A DNA stretch of 50,920 nucleotides from Marinilabiliaceae bacterium (GTDB lineage: Bacteria; Bacteroidota; Bacteroidia; Bacteroidales; Marinilabiliaceae). Below, in pieces: positions 18,333 to 26,812 of the stretch. The stretch is taken from the NCBI GenBank assembly GCA_021443545.1, contig JABUTU010000050.1, forward strand, positions 1 to 50,920, written 5' to 3'. Below the pieces are notes generated by a model that was given only the letters and a program-made list of their open reading frames with translations, searched no databases and was not told where the DNA came from. The translations under genes and the position numbers were made by a program. How positions within the stretch are numbered: position 1 is the first letter of the stretch; every line of letters starts with the position of its first letter.

Positions 18333-20663
18333 CTACTCCACAACTTCTGGATATCCATAACGCAACTCCTTATCGCCCGCTCTCGTCCACTCCTTGACAG
18401 CCAGAATACGTCTCACACTATCCTCTATCTGCTGAGGAGAGACCACCCCTTCTGCTACTGCCTTTTCAATAGCCATCACTGCCGATGCTATATCCGTTGA
18501 AAACTCAACAACATCATTTCCCGCCATAACAGCAGCAAGCTCCACATTCATACTACCCGCCGCTTTCTTTGCTCCAAGCATATTGACAGCGTCCGTCACA
18601 ATAAGCCCCTCAAAACCGATGCGTCCTCTCAATATATCAGTGATCATAACTTTCGACATACTGGCAGTCCGTCTCGATGGGTCCAAAGCTGGAACGATGA
18701 TATGGGCACTCATCACGCCAACACACCCTTTCGATATGGCATTCTTGAACGGACGCATCTCCACATTCTCAATACGCTCTACGGAATGCGACACCACAGG
18801 CGATGTCAGATGCGAATCGCTACTCGTATCGCCATGCCCAGGGAAATGCTTTGAGACAGCGGCAATGCCATACGACTGCAAACCCTTTATGAATGCCTCC
18901 GACATCCTCTCGACCAATTCGGGAGTATCTCCAAATGATCGCTTCCCAATCACTGGATTCTTAGGATTTGTATTAATATCTACAACTGGAGCAAAATTTA
19001 TACTCAGTCCACAAGCTCTCATCTGACGCGCACATTGCTCCGCCATGATCCTGACTGCTGCCGTATCGCCCTTTGCTCCATATTCCGAATACTTCGGATT
19101 CTTTACTACCCCACTGAATTTCATCCCCAATCCATTCTCAGCATCTGCAGCAAAGAGAAGCGGAACCTTAGCTACTCTCTCTAATCGCTCAACAACCTCT
19201 AAGCAACGAGTCGGATTGCTTTTTAAAACAAGAACGCCACCAGCTCCCCACTCCTCAACAGCTTTCGAGATATCGGCAACATTCTTCTCGGTCGGACCCG
19301 CCTCTAATGTAACCCATATCATCTGACCTATTCGCTGACGCATATTCATCGTCGAGAGGACGCTGTCAACCCATCTCGTATGCATAGCCGTCTTCCAATC
19401 GATAGACCCAACATAAGGCTTATACTCTTTCCTGTCATAGAGCATGTATCTCACCCTCCTCATCTTGTAATGCTCCAGGTCCTCACTCCATGTTCTCCTA
19501 ATTGAATCTTCTGTTAGCCCCGCCTTCATCTGCTCTCTTAACTTTTTCGTTCCAGCTAAGAGGTCAAAGAATCGTTCATTGCCCCAGAAAGAGCTATCTC
19601 CTGTCGCTTTATAAAACTGTAGCAGATACCTCAGTGAAAAACCTTGAAGAGTGCTATCAGACAAATCTATGCCATTGCATTCTAACCCCTTATGCATAGG
19701 ATCAGATGCTCCTTTTGTGGCACGAGGAGTAAAAGTATAATCAAAATCTTTCATACCTGGCTTGCCTACCATTTCAAACGGCTTATCAGTCCCCCTTCCC
19801 ACGCTGACATTTGTCCCCTCAAAGAGACATAGAGACGGATAGAGTTCCACTGCATGCTGTGTCCGCAGATTAGGAGATGGCTTATATGGGAAACTAACCA
19901 TCCAGTCGTGACTATACTCCTTCATGCGTATTACGCGAAGCGGGCATTTAAGATGATTTGCCAGCCATCCCTCACCATTAATCATACACGCCAGTTCACC
20001 GCATGTAAGACCATAGAGCACTGGCAATGGGTCGACACCCACAAAGCTGATGCAATCATCCTCCCTAACTGGTCCATCCACAACCCCACCATGAGGATTC
20101 GGTCGATCAAGGACTAAGAGCATCGGAAACTCAGCACCATCCTTCATTGTAGCCACTCTCTCCGCTATCGCCTCCATGACATAGTGAAGAGTAGATATAT
20201 AGGTATAGAATCGTGCGCCCACATCCTGCAAGTCGTAGACTACGACATCCACATCCTTCAAATCATCCTGAGAGGGCTTCTTATGTTTTCCGTAAAGGCT
20301 GACAATAGGTACTCCCGTCTTCGTATCTTTCGAGTCCGCTATATTCGCTCCAGCATCTGCATCACCCCTAAAGCCATGTTCAGGGACAAAGACCTTTCGG
20401 ATGTCGACACCCGACGCAATCAGCGTATCCAACAGATGGACCCCATCTACTGTCGATGTATGGTTCACCACCAATGCCACACGCTTCCCCATGAGACGTG
20501 GCAGATAGTCAGAGATTCTCACATCAGCAGGCTCAACATCTCGATAAATAATCTTCTCGTCAACCCTCTCTGCAATACCATCGGCAGCACAACAAAGAGT
20601 CCCGAACAATATAAAGAAAAAAGCGGAGAACGATAAAATCGAATACTTGCAGTTTAGACACAT
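18333..20663 (-). CDS. Fused exo-N-acetylmuramidase (NamZ/DUF1343, GH171) and NagZ-like GH3 glycosidase
   Basis: A 776-residue exported protein with an N-terminal hydrophobic signal (about 8-26, probably cut after CAA). Residues about 45-420 form a DUF1343/GH171 domain, the family of NamZ exo-beta-N-acetylmuramidase, with PEHGFRG (94-100), LQDVGARFYTY and LDRPNPHGG. Residues about 435-760 form a GH3 domain of the NagZ beta-N-acetylglucosaminidase type, with the diagnostic motif KHFPGHGDTSSDSH (605-618), which holds the Asp-His acid/base pair, and nucleophile Asp691 in IVTDAVNM. Together the two activities would remove MurNAc and then GlcNAc from the ends of peptidoglycan glycan strands in the periplasm. 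Both halves look intact. A -7 box lies about 100 bases upstream; the leader between carries a direct repeat. Confidence 0.9.
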   Translation of the reverse strand: MCLNCKYSILSFSAFFFILFGTLCCAADGIAERVDEKIIYRDVEPADVRISDYLPRLMGKRVALVVNHTSTVDGVHLLDTLIASGVDIRKVFVPEHGFRGDADAGANIADSKDTKTGVPIVSLYGKHKKPSQDDLKDVDVVVYDLQDVGARFYTYISTLHYVMEAIAERVATMKDGAEFPMLLVLDRPNPHGGVVDGPVREDDCISFVGVDPLPVLYGLTCGELACMINGEGWLANHLKCPLRVIRMKEYSHDWMVSFPYKPSPNLRTQHAVELYPSLCLFEGTNVSVGRGTDKPFEMVGKPGMKDFDYTFTPRATKGASDPMHKGLECNGIDLSDSTLQGFSLRYLLQFYKATGDSSFWGNERFFDLLAGTKKLREQMKAGLTEDSIRRTWSEDLEHYKMRRVRYMLYDRKEYKPYVGSIDWKTAMHTRWVDSVLSTMNMRQRIGQMIWVTLEAGPTEKNVADISKAVEEWGAGGVLVLKSNPTRCLEVVERLERVAKVPLLFAADAENGLGMKFSGVVKNPKYSEYGAKGDTAAVRIMAEQCARQMRACGLSINFAPVVDINTNPKNPVIGKRSFGDTPELVERMSEAFIKGLQSYGIAAVSKHFPGHGDTSSDSHLTSPVVSHSVERIENVEMRPFKNAISKGCVGVMSAHIIVPALDPSRRTASMSKVMITDILRGRIGFEGLIVTDAVNMLGAKKAAGSMNVELAAVMAGNDVVEFSTDIASAVMAIEKAVAEGVVSPQQIEDSVRRILAVKEWTRAGDKELRYGYPEVVE

Positions 20664-20715
20664 GCGAAATTGCTACTTAGAGATTACAAAATAAGGGCTA
20701 AAATAGTTAATTTTT

Positions 20716-20750
20716 CCGTTCGTCAAAAAATAGACACCGTTCGTCAAAAA
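20716..20750. repeat. 14-base direct repeat with 21-base period
   Basis: CCGTTCGTCAAAAA occurs at 20716-20729 and again at 20737-20750, so the copies start 21 bases apart, two helical turns. They lie between the minus-strand -7 box (20767-20760) and the start of the NamZ-NagZ gene, inside its predicted transcript leader. A two-site binding element is plausible. The binder is not known. Confidence 0.6.
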
Positions 20751-20753
20751 GTT

Positions 20754-20785
20754 TTTGCGCAAAATTACGAAACAATTTAATATTG
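20754..20785 (+). promoter_or_regulatory. Predicted plus-strand promoter before the candidate RNA
   Basis: TTTG (20754-20757), exactly 20 bases, then TAATATTG (20778-20785), one mismatch from TAnnTTTG. No open frame follows on this strand, but two perfect small hairpins and a terminator do, so it is assigned to a candidate RNA gene. It overlaps the minus-strand promoter at 20760-20767. Confidence 0.4.
20760..20767 (-). promoter_or_regulatory. Predicted -7 box for the NamZ-NagZ fusion gene
   Basis: The minus strand reads TAATTTTG, a perfect TAnnTTTG box, with ATTG about 18 bases upstream. The transcript would start near 20753 and carry a leader of about 90 bases that contains the 21-base-period direct repeat. 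The box lies within the spacer of the opposing promoter. Confidence 0.45.
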
Positions 20786-20791
20786 CAATGT

Positions 20792-21076
20792 GTTTCAGAA
20801 ACAGAGACACACAATTACACTGCTAACAACTATACTACGAACTGCTTTATGCTACTATGAAACCTACTAAACAAGTTAATACTATTACGAATAATAATAA
20901 ACTACTACACTGCGATTAAGCGATTGTGAACTATAGAGGATTCTAAATGCTATGAAACAAGCAGCTATGATTGTTTCAGACTTACAGCGAAAGCTGTAGT
21001 TTTGAGTTTTTGAGTTTGTTCCTAAAGAGAGGGCGTATCAAAATGCAAATTTTGGTACACCCTCTCTTGGTTTTTT
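20792..21076 (+). ncRNA. Candidate structured non-coding RNA
   Basis: The 437-base stretch 20664-21100 holds no gene on either strand. On the plus strand a promoter-like pair (20754-20785) is followed by: a hairpin with arms TGTGTTTC and GAGACACA near 20793-20815; an A/T-rich unstructured middle; a perfect 8-bp hairpin with arms TGAAACAA and TTGTTTCA near 20952-20977; a 6-bp hairpin with a GAAA tetraloop, TACAGC-GAAA-GCTGTA, near 20983-20998; and a terminator ending in six T residues at 21071-21076. The order promoter, hairpins, terminator without a frame suggests a small RNA of about 285 bases. It does not match 6S, tmRNA, RNase P or SRP RNA as far as I can tell. It could also be only a terminator region of the polysaccharide cluster. 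Confidence 0.35.
21025..21076 (+). terminator. 20-bp hairpin terminator, probably bidirectional
   Basis: Arms 21025-21044 and 21049-21068 pair over 20 positions with one mismatch and one wobble around the loop GCAA, followed by GG and six T residues on the plus strand. On the minus strand it lies just after the stop of the last polysaccharide cluster gene (21101), so it can also close that operon. Confidence 0.7.
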
Positions 21077-21100
21077 AAGGGATTATGTTAATTGATGATC

Positions 21101-22168
21101 TCATCTTTTTCCAAACACCAGCTTTGGCAGAAGTGAAATAAAAATACCAAATATCAGATACATCAGCCATAGAGAAAAACTATTGCCCACATCGGGATTC
21201 AGCATATACAGCGGCACAGGCTGATGAAACAGACATATAAGAATCAATGAACATATCTTAAAACCAACAAAATGCAACGCCATAATCCAGAAACTATTCC
21301 TTCCGAAATATGACAGCACACGTCCTACAATGGTATGCTCAATCTTTGAACCTATAAATGAAAAGAGATAGAATGCCGACACAGCACTAATGACAAGGAC
21401 CAGGATGTCGGGGAAGTCGTTCGTATTCATGAAACACCCTGAAAAAATCGTGCACAATATCAATAACACAACCAGCGAAACAATCGCAACACGCCAATCG
21501 TCCAATCTGACCCTCTTCACCCCATAGCGGAATAAGATTCTACCCACATCAATCAACAGCATTGCAGGAAAGACATTGGAGACTCTTGGAATCATCACGC
21601 CATACACACGTGTCAAAATGCTACTGACAAAAGCCAGAACGCATAACACTACGAATTTCCACAAATCGGGAATCTTCATGCGTCCGCATACCCATGTTAT
21701 AATAGCGTAACCAATGAATGCAAATAATAATACATAGACAAACCACATTGCTCCAAGAATCGGCTCTCTCCCCATACACAGCAACACCTTTCCGATACTT
21801 AGTCCCATATCCATAAGACTCCATTCTGAGATTATCTTATTTCCTATTGGGACATCCGTTCTGTACCATCCGAGTTCGATAAACCAATTATGCAGCAACA
21901 GAGCAGGGATGTAAAAAAACAACGCAAAGAGATATAGTTGTTTAACCTTCCGCCAACAGAAAGAGAAGAAACCTCTCTGCACCTTACGGTCATCGACAAA
22001 GAGTCCGCTGACAAGGAAGAAGAGCGGGACATGCCACATATAAATCAGACTCCTATACGAAGGAAGGCAGTCACACTCAGGCAATTGAACTGAAATATGC
22101 CCCATAACAACAGCAATGATTGCAATTCCCTTAACTATATCAACATACCCGACACGCGAACTCACCAT
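21101..22168 (-). CDS. Membrane acyltransferase (acyltransferase 3 family)
   Basis: A 355-residue integral membrane protein with about ten hydrophobic segments. Its N terminus DIVKGIAIIAVVMGHIS and the later WHVPLFFLVSGLF are the hallmark motifs of acyltransferase 3 (OafA/WecH-type) enzymes, including the conserved His of the GH/H-type first helix. Such proteins add acetyl or other acyl groups to sugars of surface polysaccharides, using cytosolic acyl-CoA. It is the last gene of the minus-strand cluster, 1 base after the upstream glycosyltransferase stop, so it is translated as part of the operon. The acceptor sugar cannot be told from sequence. Confidence 0.88.
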   Translation of the reverse strand: MVSSRVGYVDIVKGIAIIAVVMGHISVQLPECDCLPSYRSLIYMWHVPLFFLVSGLFVDDRKVQRGFFSFCWRKVKQLYLFALFFYIPALLLHNWFIELGWYRTDVPIGNKIISEWSLMDMGLSIGKVLLCMGREPILGAMWFVYVLLFAFIGYAIITWVCGRMKIPDLWKFVVLCVLAFVSSILTRVYGVMIPRVSNVFPAMLLIDVGRILFRYGVKRVRLDDWRVAIVSLVVLLILCTIFSGCFMNTNDFPDILVLVISAVSAFYLFSFIGSKIEHTIVGRVLSYFGRNSFWIMALHFVGFKICSLILICLFHQPVPLYMLNPDVGNSFSLWLMYLIFGIFISLLPKLVFGKR

Positions 22169-22169
22169 G

Positions 22170-23030
22170 CTACCTCTTCCTGTATTTTTCCACTATCTCC
22201 CTGTTCCAAAGCTCACGTTCTCTATCCCTGAACCATCCCCATTTGTTGAAATATTTGATGGCACTGATTATATGTATTAACATCAACCGAAAATCCTTAT
22301 ATGAACCAGAACGATGAGAATGGACTATAGTGACATAGGGCCAAAACATTGTCCTAAATCTCTTGTGCATACGTCGCGTCAGATCCACATCTTCGAGATA
22401 CATGAAAATTCTTTCATCAAACAATCCCACCTCTGCCAAAGCCGAACTACGGAAAAACATAAATGACCCTTGGTGAAATGGAACATTCATCTCCTTCGTA
22501 TGGTCAGCAAATTCAAGTAGGAATTTGTAATTGATTTTACGAGTACAGCAACTTGGAAGGAATCGTCTGTAAAACAAATCCATAGGTCGTGGCAACAGAC
22601 GAACGACATATTGTAGCCTTCCATCTGGATATAAGGTATTAGGAATCAGCTGACCGACATCATAATTCTCATTCATGTATGAGACTATCTTAGAAATGAC
22701 GTCACTTCCGAAATAGATATCTGGGTTTGCCACTATATGATATTTATATCCACCAGCTAACGACTTTCTGATTGCAATGTTATGAGCAGCCCCATATCCC
22801 ACATTTCGGTTATTGAAGATATACTCAACACGCTCGTCCTTTGGACAAATACTGCACAACTGATTTGTTTCAGAGTTATCAATGACAAAAACCTTATCGA
22901 TACCATTAGACAACAAAGAACCCAGACAAGTACGCAACTCATCTGGGATAGTACGATATAAAACTATTGATGCTGAAACGCAATAACTTCTAAAACTATT
23001 TGACATCTCGTCTGACAAACGATTAGCCAT
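22170..23030 (-). CDS. Glycosyltransferase family 2, rhamnosyltransferase-like
   Basis: A 286-residue cytosolic GT-A enzyme. The nucleotide-sugar fold begins at SASIVLYRTIPDELRTCLGS, followed by VFVIDNSETN and the DXD-type metal site in HIVANPDIYFG; MYLEDVDLTRRMHKRFR is the ED-type acceptor/base region of GT2 enzymes. The pattern is that of WbbL/rhamnosyltransferase-like GT2 proteins, though the donor sugar is uncertain. It is followed after 1 base by the acyltransferase. Three Met codons are possible starts; the first at 23030 is used, and MSNSFRSYC, 8 residues later, is also plausible. Confidence 0.85.
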   Translation of the reverse strand: MANRLSDEMSNSFRSYCVSASIVLYRTIPDELRTCLGSLLSNGIDKVFVIDNSETNQLCSICPKDERVEYIFNNRNVGYGAAHNIAIRKSLAGGYKYHIVANPDIYFGSDVISKIVSYMNENYDVGQLIPNTLYPDGRLQYVVRLLPRPMDLFYRRFLPSCCTRKINYKFLLEFADHTKEMNVPFHQGSFMFFRSSALAEVGLFDERIFMYLEDVDLTRRMHKRFRTMFWPYVTIVHSHRSGSYKDFRLMLIHIISAIKYFNKWGWFRDRERELWNREIVEKYRKR

Positions 23031-23104
23031 ATACTACTTGAGATATAGATTGGAACTGATTAAAATATAAAAATACTTATTTACGCACAATACAAATCTT
23101 CACA

Positions 23105-24127
23105 TTACTCCAAACATTTTCCTTGATTATCGGCAAACCAATCGGCTATAGCCTCCTCCAATGTCCAATTAAACGTATACCCACTATTAACAAATTTCTT
23201 ACCACTTATATTTGTAGAAATCTGCAACTTCTTGACACGCTCGGGACATATTCCCATCGGACTACCACACGCTTTTGCAATCGCTGAAGATGGTAAAATC
23301 ACACTATTTGGCACATATGGAACCCAATGAGTTAATCCCGTCACACTCTTGATGGTTTCTACTATCTGCTCTATGGTGTAAGCTGGCTCAAATGTACAGT
23401 TGTAAATATCTGATTCAGGCGTCCCATTGTCCTTATAATTGTCCAATCGCCACAGCATGAAACGAACCAATTCCTTTACGTATACGCAAGCCTTTATAGT
23501 ATCTTTTCTTCCTGGATAAGCGAACGTACGCTTTCTGACCCCCCAATACAAACGTGTAAAATTTCCATTTTCGCCCTTTCCAAACACAACGCCAGGTCGC
23601 AAGATAACCAACTGTCTATCAGATGATTTTGCTTTCCATACCATATGTATCTTCTCTGCTACCAGCTTAGAGATGCCGTAAGGGGTATTCGGTGTCGGAA
23701 GAGTTGACTCAAATTTTAGTTCCTCTGCTGCTCCGTATGGTGCTATAGAAGATGTGAATACAATTCTCTTTATACCATATCTATCGGCGAACGCACACAC
23801 ATTCTCGGCGCCTCTGATATTTGTTTCAAAGTACTCTACATCTTCATGACCAGGCGTCCTGTGAACTGCTGCTAGGTTGAAAATCACATCGTCAGGAGTC
23901 GGTTCGAATGTTACTTCTATAGGCTTTCTTACATCACACGGAATATACTCAGAAACATAAGCTTCACCCTCACATAGAGCAGTACGATAATGACTTATAT
24001 TTGGAATAGGTTCCCCAGGTTTAAGAATATCAAGACTATAAATCTTACAATCTTTACCCGACTCCCTAATGACCTTTGCCAAGTGAGTCCCTACAAAACC
24101 GCTTCCTCCAAAAATAATATAGTTCAT
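23105..24127 (-). CDS. NAD-dependent nucleotide-sugar epimerase/dehydratase
   Basis: A 340-residue extended short-chain dehydrogenase/reductase. The NAD site is GGSGFVGTHLA near the N terminus and the catalytic Tyr-Lys pair lies in TPYGISKLVAEK, with the SS-type Ser in FTSSIAPYG. It would act on a UDP-, GDP- or dTDP-sugar for the cluster. It has the general pattern of a 4-epimerase or reductase, but the substrate is not evident. The frame extends to 24145, but ATG at 24127 is preferred because GGGAG stands 7 bases upstream and it removes the overlap with the preceding gene. A 74-base gap follows before the next gene. Confidence 0.85.
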   Translation of the reverse strand: MNYIIFGGSGFVGTHLAKVIRESGKDCKIYSLDILKPGEPIPNISHYRTALCEGEAYVSEYIPCDVRKPIEVTFEPTPDDVIFNLAAVHRTPGHEDVEYFETNIRGAENVCAFADRYGIKRIVFTSSIAPYGAAEELKFESTLPTPNTPYGISKLVAEKIHMVWKAKSSDRQLVILRPGVVFGKGENGNFTRLYWGVRKRTFAYPGRKDTIKACVYVKELVRFMLWRLDNYKDNGTPESDIYNCTFEPAYTIEQIVETIKSVTGLTHWVPYVPNSVILPSSAIAKACGSPMGICPERVKKLQISTNISGKKFVNSGYTFNWTLEEAIADWFADNQGKCLE

Positions 24128-24131
24128 ATTA

Positions 24132-24914
24132 TCACTCCCTCTCAAAATCTACACCACCGAGGATTTTTCTTCTCAAAAAAGCCCAACCCTTCTTAATCCA
24201 ATTTTGATTCTCCATGTACGTAACATCCTGCTCGACATAACTGTATCCCTTTGTCAACAGCCATACATCCAATAGTCTTTCACTCAAAAAACCAAAAACT
24301 CTCGTATTGTAACTACTGTACGATGATATATCTATTCTCCTCTGAATCTCAAACAATACTTCAAAGAGCCATTCGCAATATTCATCCAAAATATCACTCC
24401 TCATAACAAACATATTGAATCTATGGCCTTTTGTACTATTCATTACTTTATCCCACGACTTATGGTATGTCGGATATTTCTCTTTTAACAAATCCTCAGT
24501 AACTACCAAGTCGTGAGGATTATGAGCATGCTTATATTGACTCCGAGTCGTCTCTATCCAATAATTTCTCTTCTTTGGCAGTACTATAGGAGCCTTTTCA
24601 AGTAATTGAGACCACTCTTTAGAAGTTAGAATGTGATTGCGCTTCTGTTGTATAGTTAATCTTAATCCCGCCGATGTAAAGTATCTCCTATAATGAACGA
24701 CACCTTTATATTCTGAATCACAGTTCTTCCACAACCAATATAAACCTGTCAACTCACAAAATGAAGAATTTAACACTGAAATGTTGTCACCTGTATTATC
24801 TCCAACGTATCCCAATTCGCGTTTACCTTCACTACCAACATGCAAAGGTAAATACGAATTATCATTTGGCATCCAATATGCCTTATGCGTTGCTACGATA
24901 ATTTTTACATCCAT
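24132..24914 (-). CDS. DUF4422 family putative glycosyltransferase
   Basis: A 260-residue protein of the DUF4422 family, found in capsule and exopolysaccharide clusters and annotated as probable glycosyltransferases. It begins MDVKIIVATHKAYWMPND, then VGDNTGDNISVLNSSFCEL and TGLYWLWKN, and VVHYRRYF, all family signatures; the region around HNPHDLVVTEDLL follows. The frame is open to 24938, but the ATG at 24914 starts the conserved sequence and lies 2 bases after the stop of the upstream gene. Donor and acceptor are unknown. Confidence 0.86.
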   Translation of the reverse strand: MDVKIIVATHKAYWMPNDNSYLPLHVGSEGKRELGYVGDNTGDNISVLNSSFCELTGLYWLWKNCDSEYKGVVHYRRYFTSAGLRLTIQQKRNHILTSKEWSQLLEKAPIVLPKKRNYWIETTRSQYKHAHNPHDLVVTEDLLKEKYPTYHKSWDKVMNSTKGHRFNMFVMRSDILDEYCEWLFEVLFEIQRRIDISSYSSYNTRVFGFLSERLLDVWLLTKGYSYVEQDVTYMENQNWIKKGWAFLRRKILGGVDFERE

Positions 24915-24916
24915 TC

Positions 24917-25822
24917 TCACCGACCAATATAGGTACAACCAAAAATTTCTTTCAATCTGTCATAAACGAAATATGGAGTGTAGAGCAGGCTAAATTTGAA
25001 TAGATTAATTAATGCTATTCCATTCAACCCAGACTTTACAGCTCTGTTATATCGCTCTCTATACAATAGCGTTTTATGTAATAAAGTGTATGCCAATGTC
25101 ATCTTTTCAATGAGCTGCCTATGCTTACACTCAACATATTCAGCAGCTTTAAGCCATTCGTAATATTTATTCGTCAGACGACACTTGTCAAATCTGTCAT
25201 TTCTATATACAACCAAGTGTTCATCTACAAATAAAATATCCGTTTTCTGCGCTGCCCTTACAATTAATTCATATTCCTGCCAAAAACCTAAATTCTCATC
25301 AAAAGTACCTATTTCGTCAACAAGTTCACGTTTTATCATAATGCAACTTGTCGTTGTACATATTGTGACAAATATCCTTTTGCTTAAATTCCCCCTTAAT
25401 CTTTTATTTAATCTCTTTGCCGAAATAGTGACATTACCATTTTCCTGAACATCTTCTATACACATTCCACAATACACGAAACTGCAGTCACTCGACTCCA
25501 TCAAAGCTACCTGTCTCTGTATCTTTGTCGGCATCCAATAGTCATCATCATCTAAAAATGCTATATAAATGCCCGTAGAACTACTGATTCCCACATTTCT
25601 TGCATGATTTCCTCCCCTTGACTCAGACTGCGAGATATAGACATACTTCACACTATATGCCTCACATACCATGCGCGTATTATCAGTAGAAAAATCATCA
25701 ACAACAACTATCTCTATGTCTTTATATGTCTGATTTACAACACTTTCTATGGCCCTTCTCAACAATTTGCATCTATTGCGAGTTGTTATAATAACAGAGA
25801 CTAACCCTTTTGAATCATTCAT
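24917..25822 (-). CDS. Glycosyltransferase family 2
   Basis: A 301-residue GT-A fold enzyme. LVSVIITTRNRCKLLRRAIE and IEIVVVDDFSTDNT form the nucleotide-binding part, and YIAFLDDDDYW is the DXD metal site. Then comes GGNHARNVGI, typical of GT2 enzymes. The C-terminal third is more divergent and ends in a hydrophobic stretch. Its start overlaps the upstream gene stop by 4 bases (ATGA type, 25819-25822), implying coupled translation. It probably adds one sugar of the repeat unit on the cytosolic face of the membrane. Confidence 0.9.
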   Translation of the reverse strand: MNDSKGLVSVIITTRNRCKLLRRAIESVVNQTYKDIEIVVVDDFSTDNTRMVCEAYSVKYVYISQSESRGGNHARNVGISSSTGIYIAFLDDDDYWMPTKIQRQVALMESSDCSFVYCGMCIEDVQENGNVTISAKRLNKRLRGNLSKRIFVTICTTTSCIMIKRELVDEIGTFDENLGFWQEYELIVRAAQKTDILFVDEHLVVYRNDRFDKCRLTNKYYEWLKAAEYVECKHRQLIEKMTLAYTLLHKTLLYRERYNRAVKSGLNGIALINLFKFSLLYTPYFVYDRLKEIFGCTYIGR

Positions 25823-26811
25823 TTTTCGACAATCTGATGCACAAAGTTACAAAATTGTTTCCAACCATTTGTACAAATAAAGGCGTCTCTTTTCTCAAAA
25901 TCAATTTCGCTGTAATCTTTCAGCAATAATGCAAGTTCATTGTAATCATTATAAGTATGACATACACCAAAGTCTGACAAATCCCTAAATGCTCCTACAT
26001 TCGGCCCGACAGCATTGCCATTCATGCAAATTGTATCAATCAATGCTCCAGAACTGGAAACACAGTCTCCTATATATGGAAATAATACGTATTTACAGCA
26101 ACTTATTCTTTGTGCCAACTCAGAAAATTCAATTTTTCTGTTCTCATAGTGAACTCTGTCATTACATAGTTCTGCTATCTGGTCGGCAAGGGTTCTGTCA
26201 TGACATATTCCAATAACCAAAACACTAAAATCTGACGACTTTACCACCTCGGATGAGAGAAACTCTCTTACTCCCTTATACGGGAAAATCGTTCCCCATA
26301 TAAAAATATCATAATTCGGGTAATGAGTTTTTGCAATTCGCTCTGTGACTCTGCTCATATCTATCGGATGACACCTGTAATAAACGCTCTCAGCATGAAG
26401 CGAACGAGCGTATTCCTCGGCTAAATGCGAATGCACAATAATGGCTTTAGACTGCTTCAGCAATGACGCATTTATCTTTTTGGACATCCAGTTATCACCC
26501 TCATGAGGATGAATATTGTGCAACATCCATACTATCCTTTTCCCTCTTATTACTATTACAAATAATGCCAATTCAGCAAACAGAAACTGCAGGAACGAGA
26601 ATCTCAGAAAACAAACACTATCCAACCAGTTAACAATAAATACGTCCGCCTTGAATGAATACCACAAAAACCAAAGGCTCTTCATACCCGATGGTTTGTT
26701 CTTATCATCCAATACATGATAGTAATCCGCCATTCCGAGTTTGTAATTCTCGGAGTATGGATTTGTATACCCTCCCTTAGGCGCTGATGGATAATAATAT
26801 AACTTCTTCAA
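25819..26811 (-). CDS. Glycosyltransferase, GT-B fold (GT4-like)
   Basis: A probable GT-B glycosyltransferase of about 330 residues. It begins LKKLYYYPSAPKGGYTNPYS, and has VWMLHNIHPHEGDNW, typical of the acceptor domain, and IFIWGTIFPYKGVREFL with later FPYIGDCVSSSGALIDTICM, typical of the donor-binding C-terminal domain with its Ser-Ser-Gly turn. The frame is open to 26883, which would overlap the upstream gene by 71 bases. Starting at TTG 26811 (or TTG 26820) gives the expected N terminus and nearly no overlap, so a TTG start is preferred. Sugar specificity is unknown. Confidence 0.75.
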   Translation of the reverse strand: MKKLYYYPSAPKGGYTNPYSENYKLGMADYYHVLDDKNKPSGMKSLWFLWYSFKADVFIVNWLDSVCFLRFSFLQFLFAELALFVIVIRGKRIVWMLHNIHPHEGDNWMSKKINASLLKQSKAIIVHSHLAEEYARSLHAESVYYRCHPIDMSRVTERIAKTHYPNYDIFIWGTIFPYKGVREFLSSEVVKSSDFSVLVIGICHDRTLADQIAELCNDRVHYENRKIEFSELAQRISCCKYVLFPYIGDCVSSSGALIDTICMNGNAVGPNVGAFRDLSDFGVCHTYNDYNELALLLKDYSEIDFEKRDAFICTNGWKQFCNFVHQIVEK

Positions 26812-26812
26812 A

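Noticed and set aside
20820..20930. Short CTACTA-type repeats as a CRISPR or satellite
   Set aside because: Repeat units are irregular and too short, with no constant spacers; only A/T-rich low-complexity sequence.
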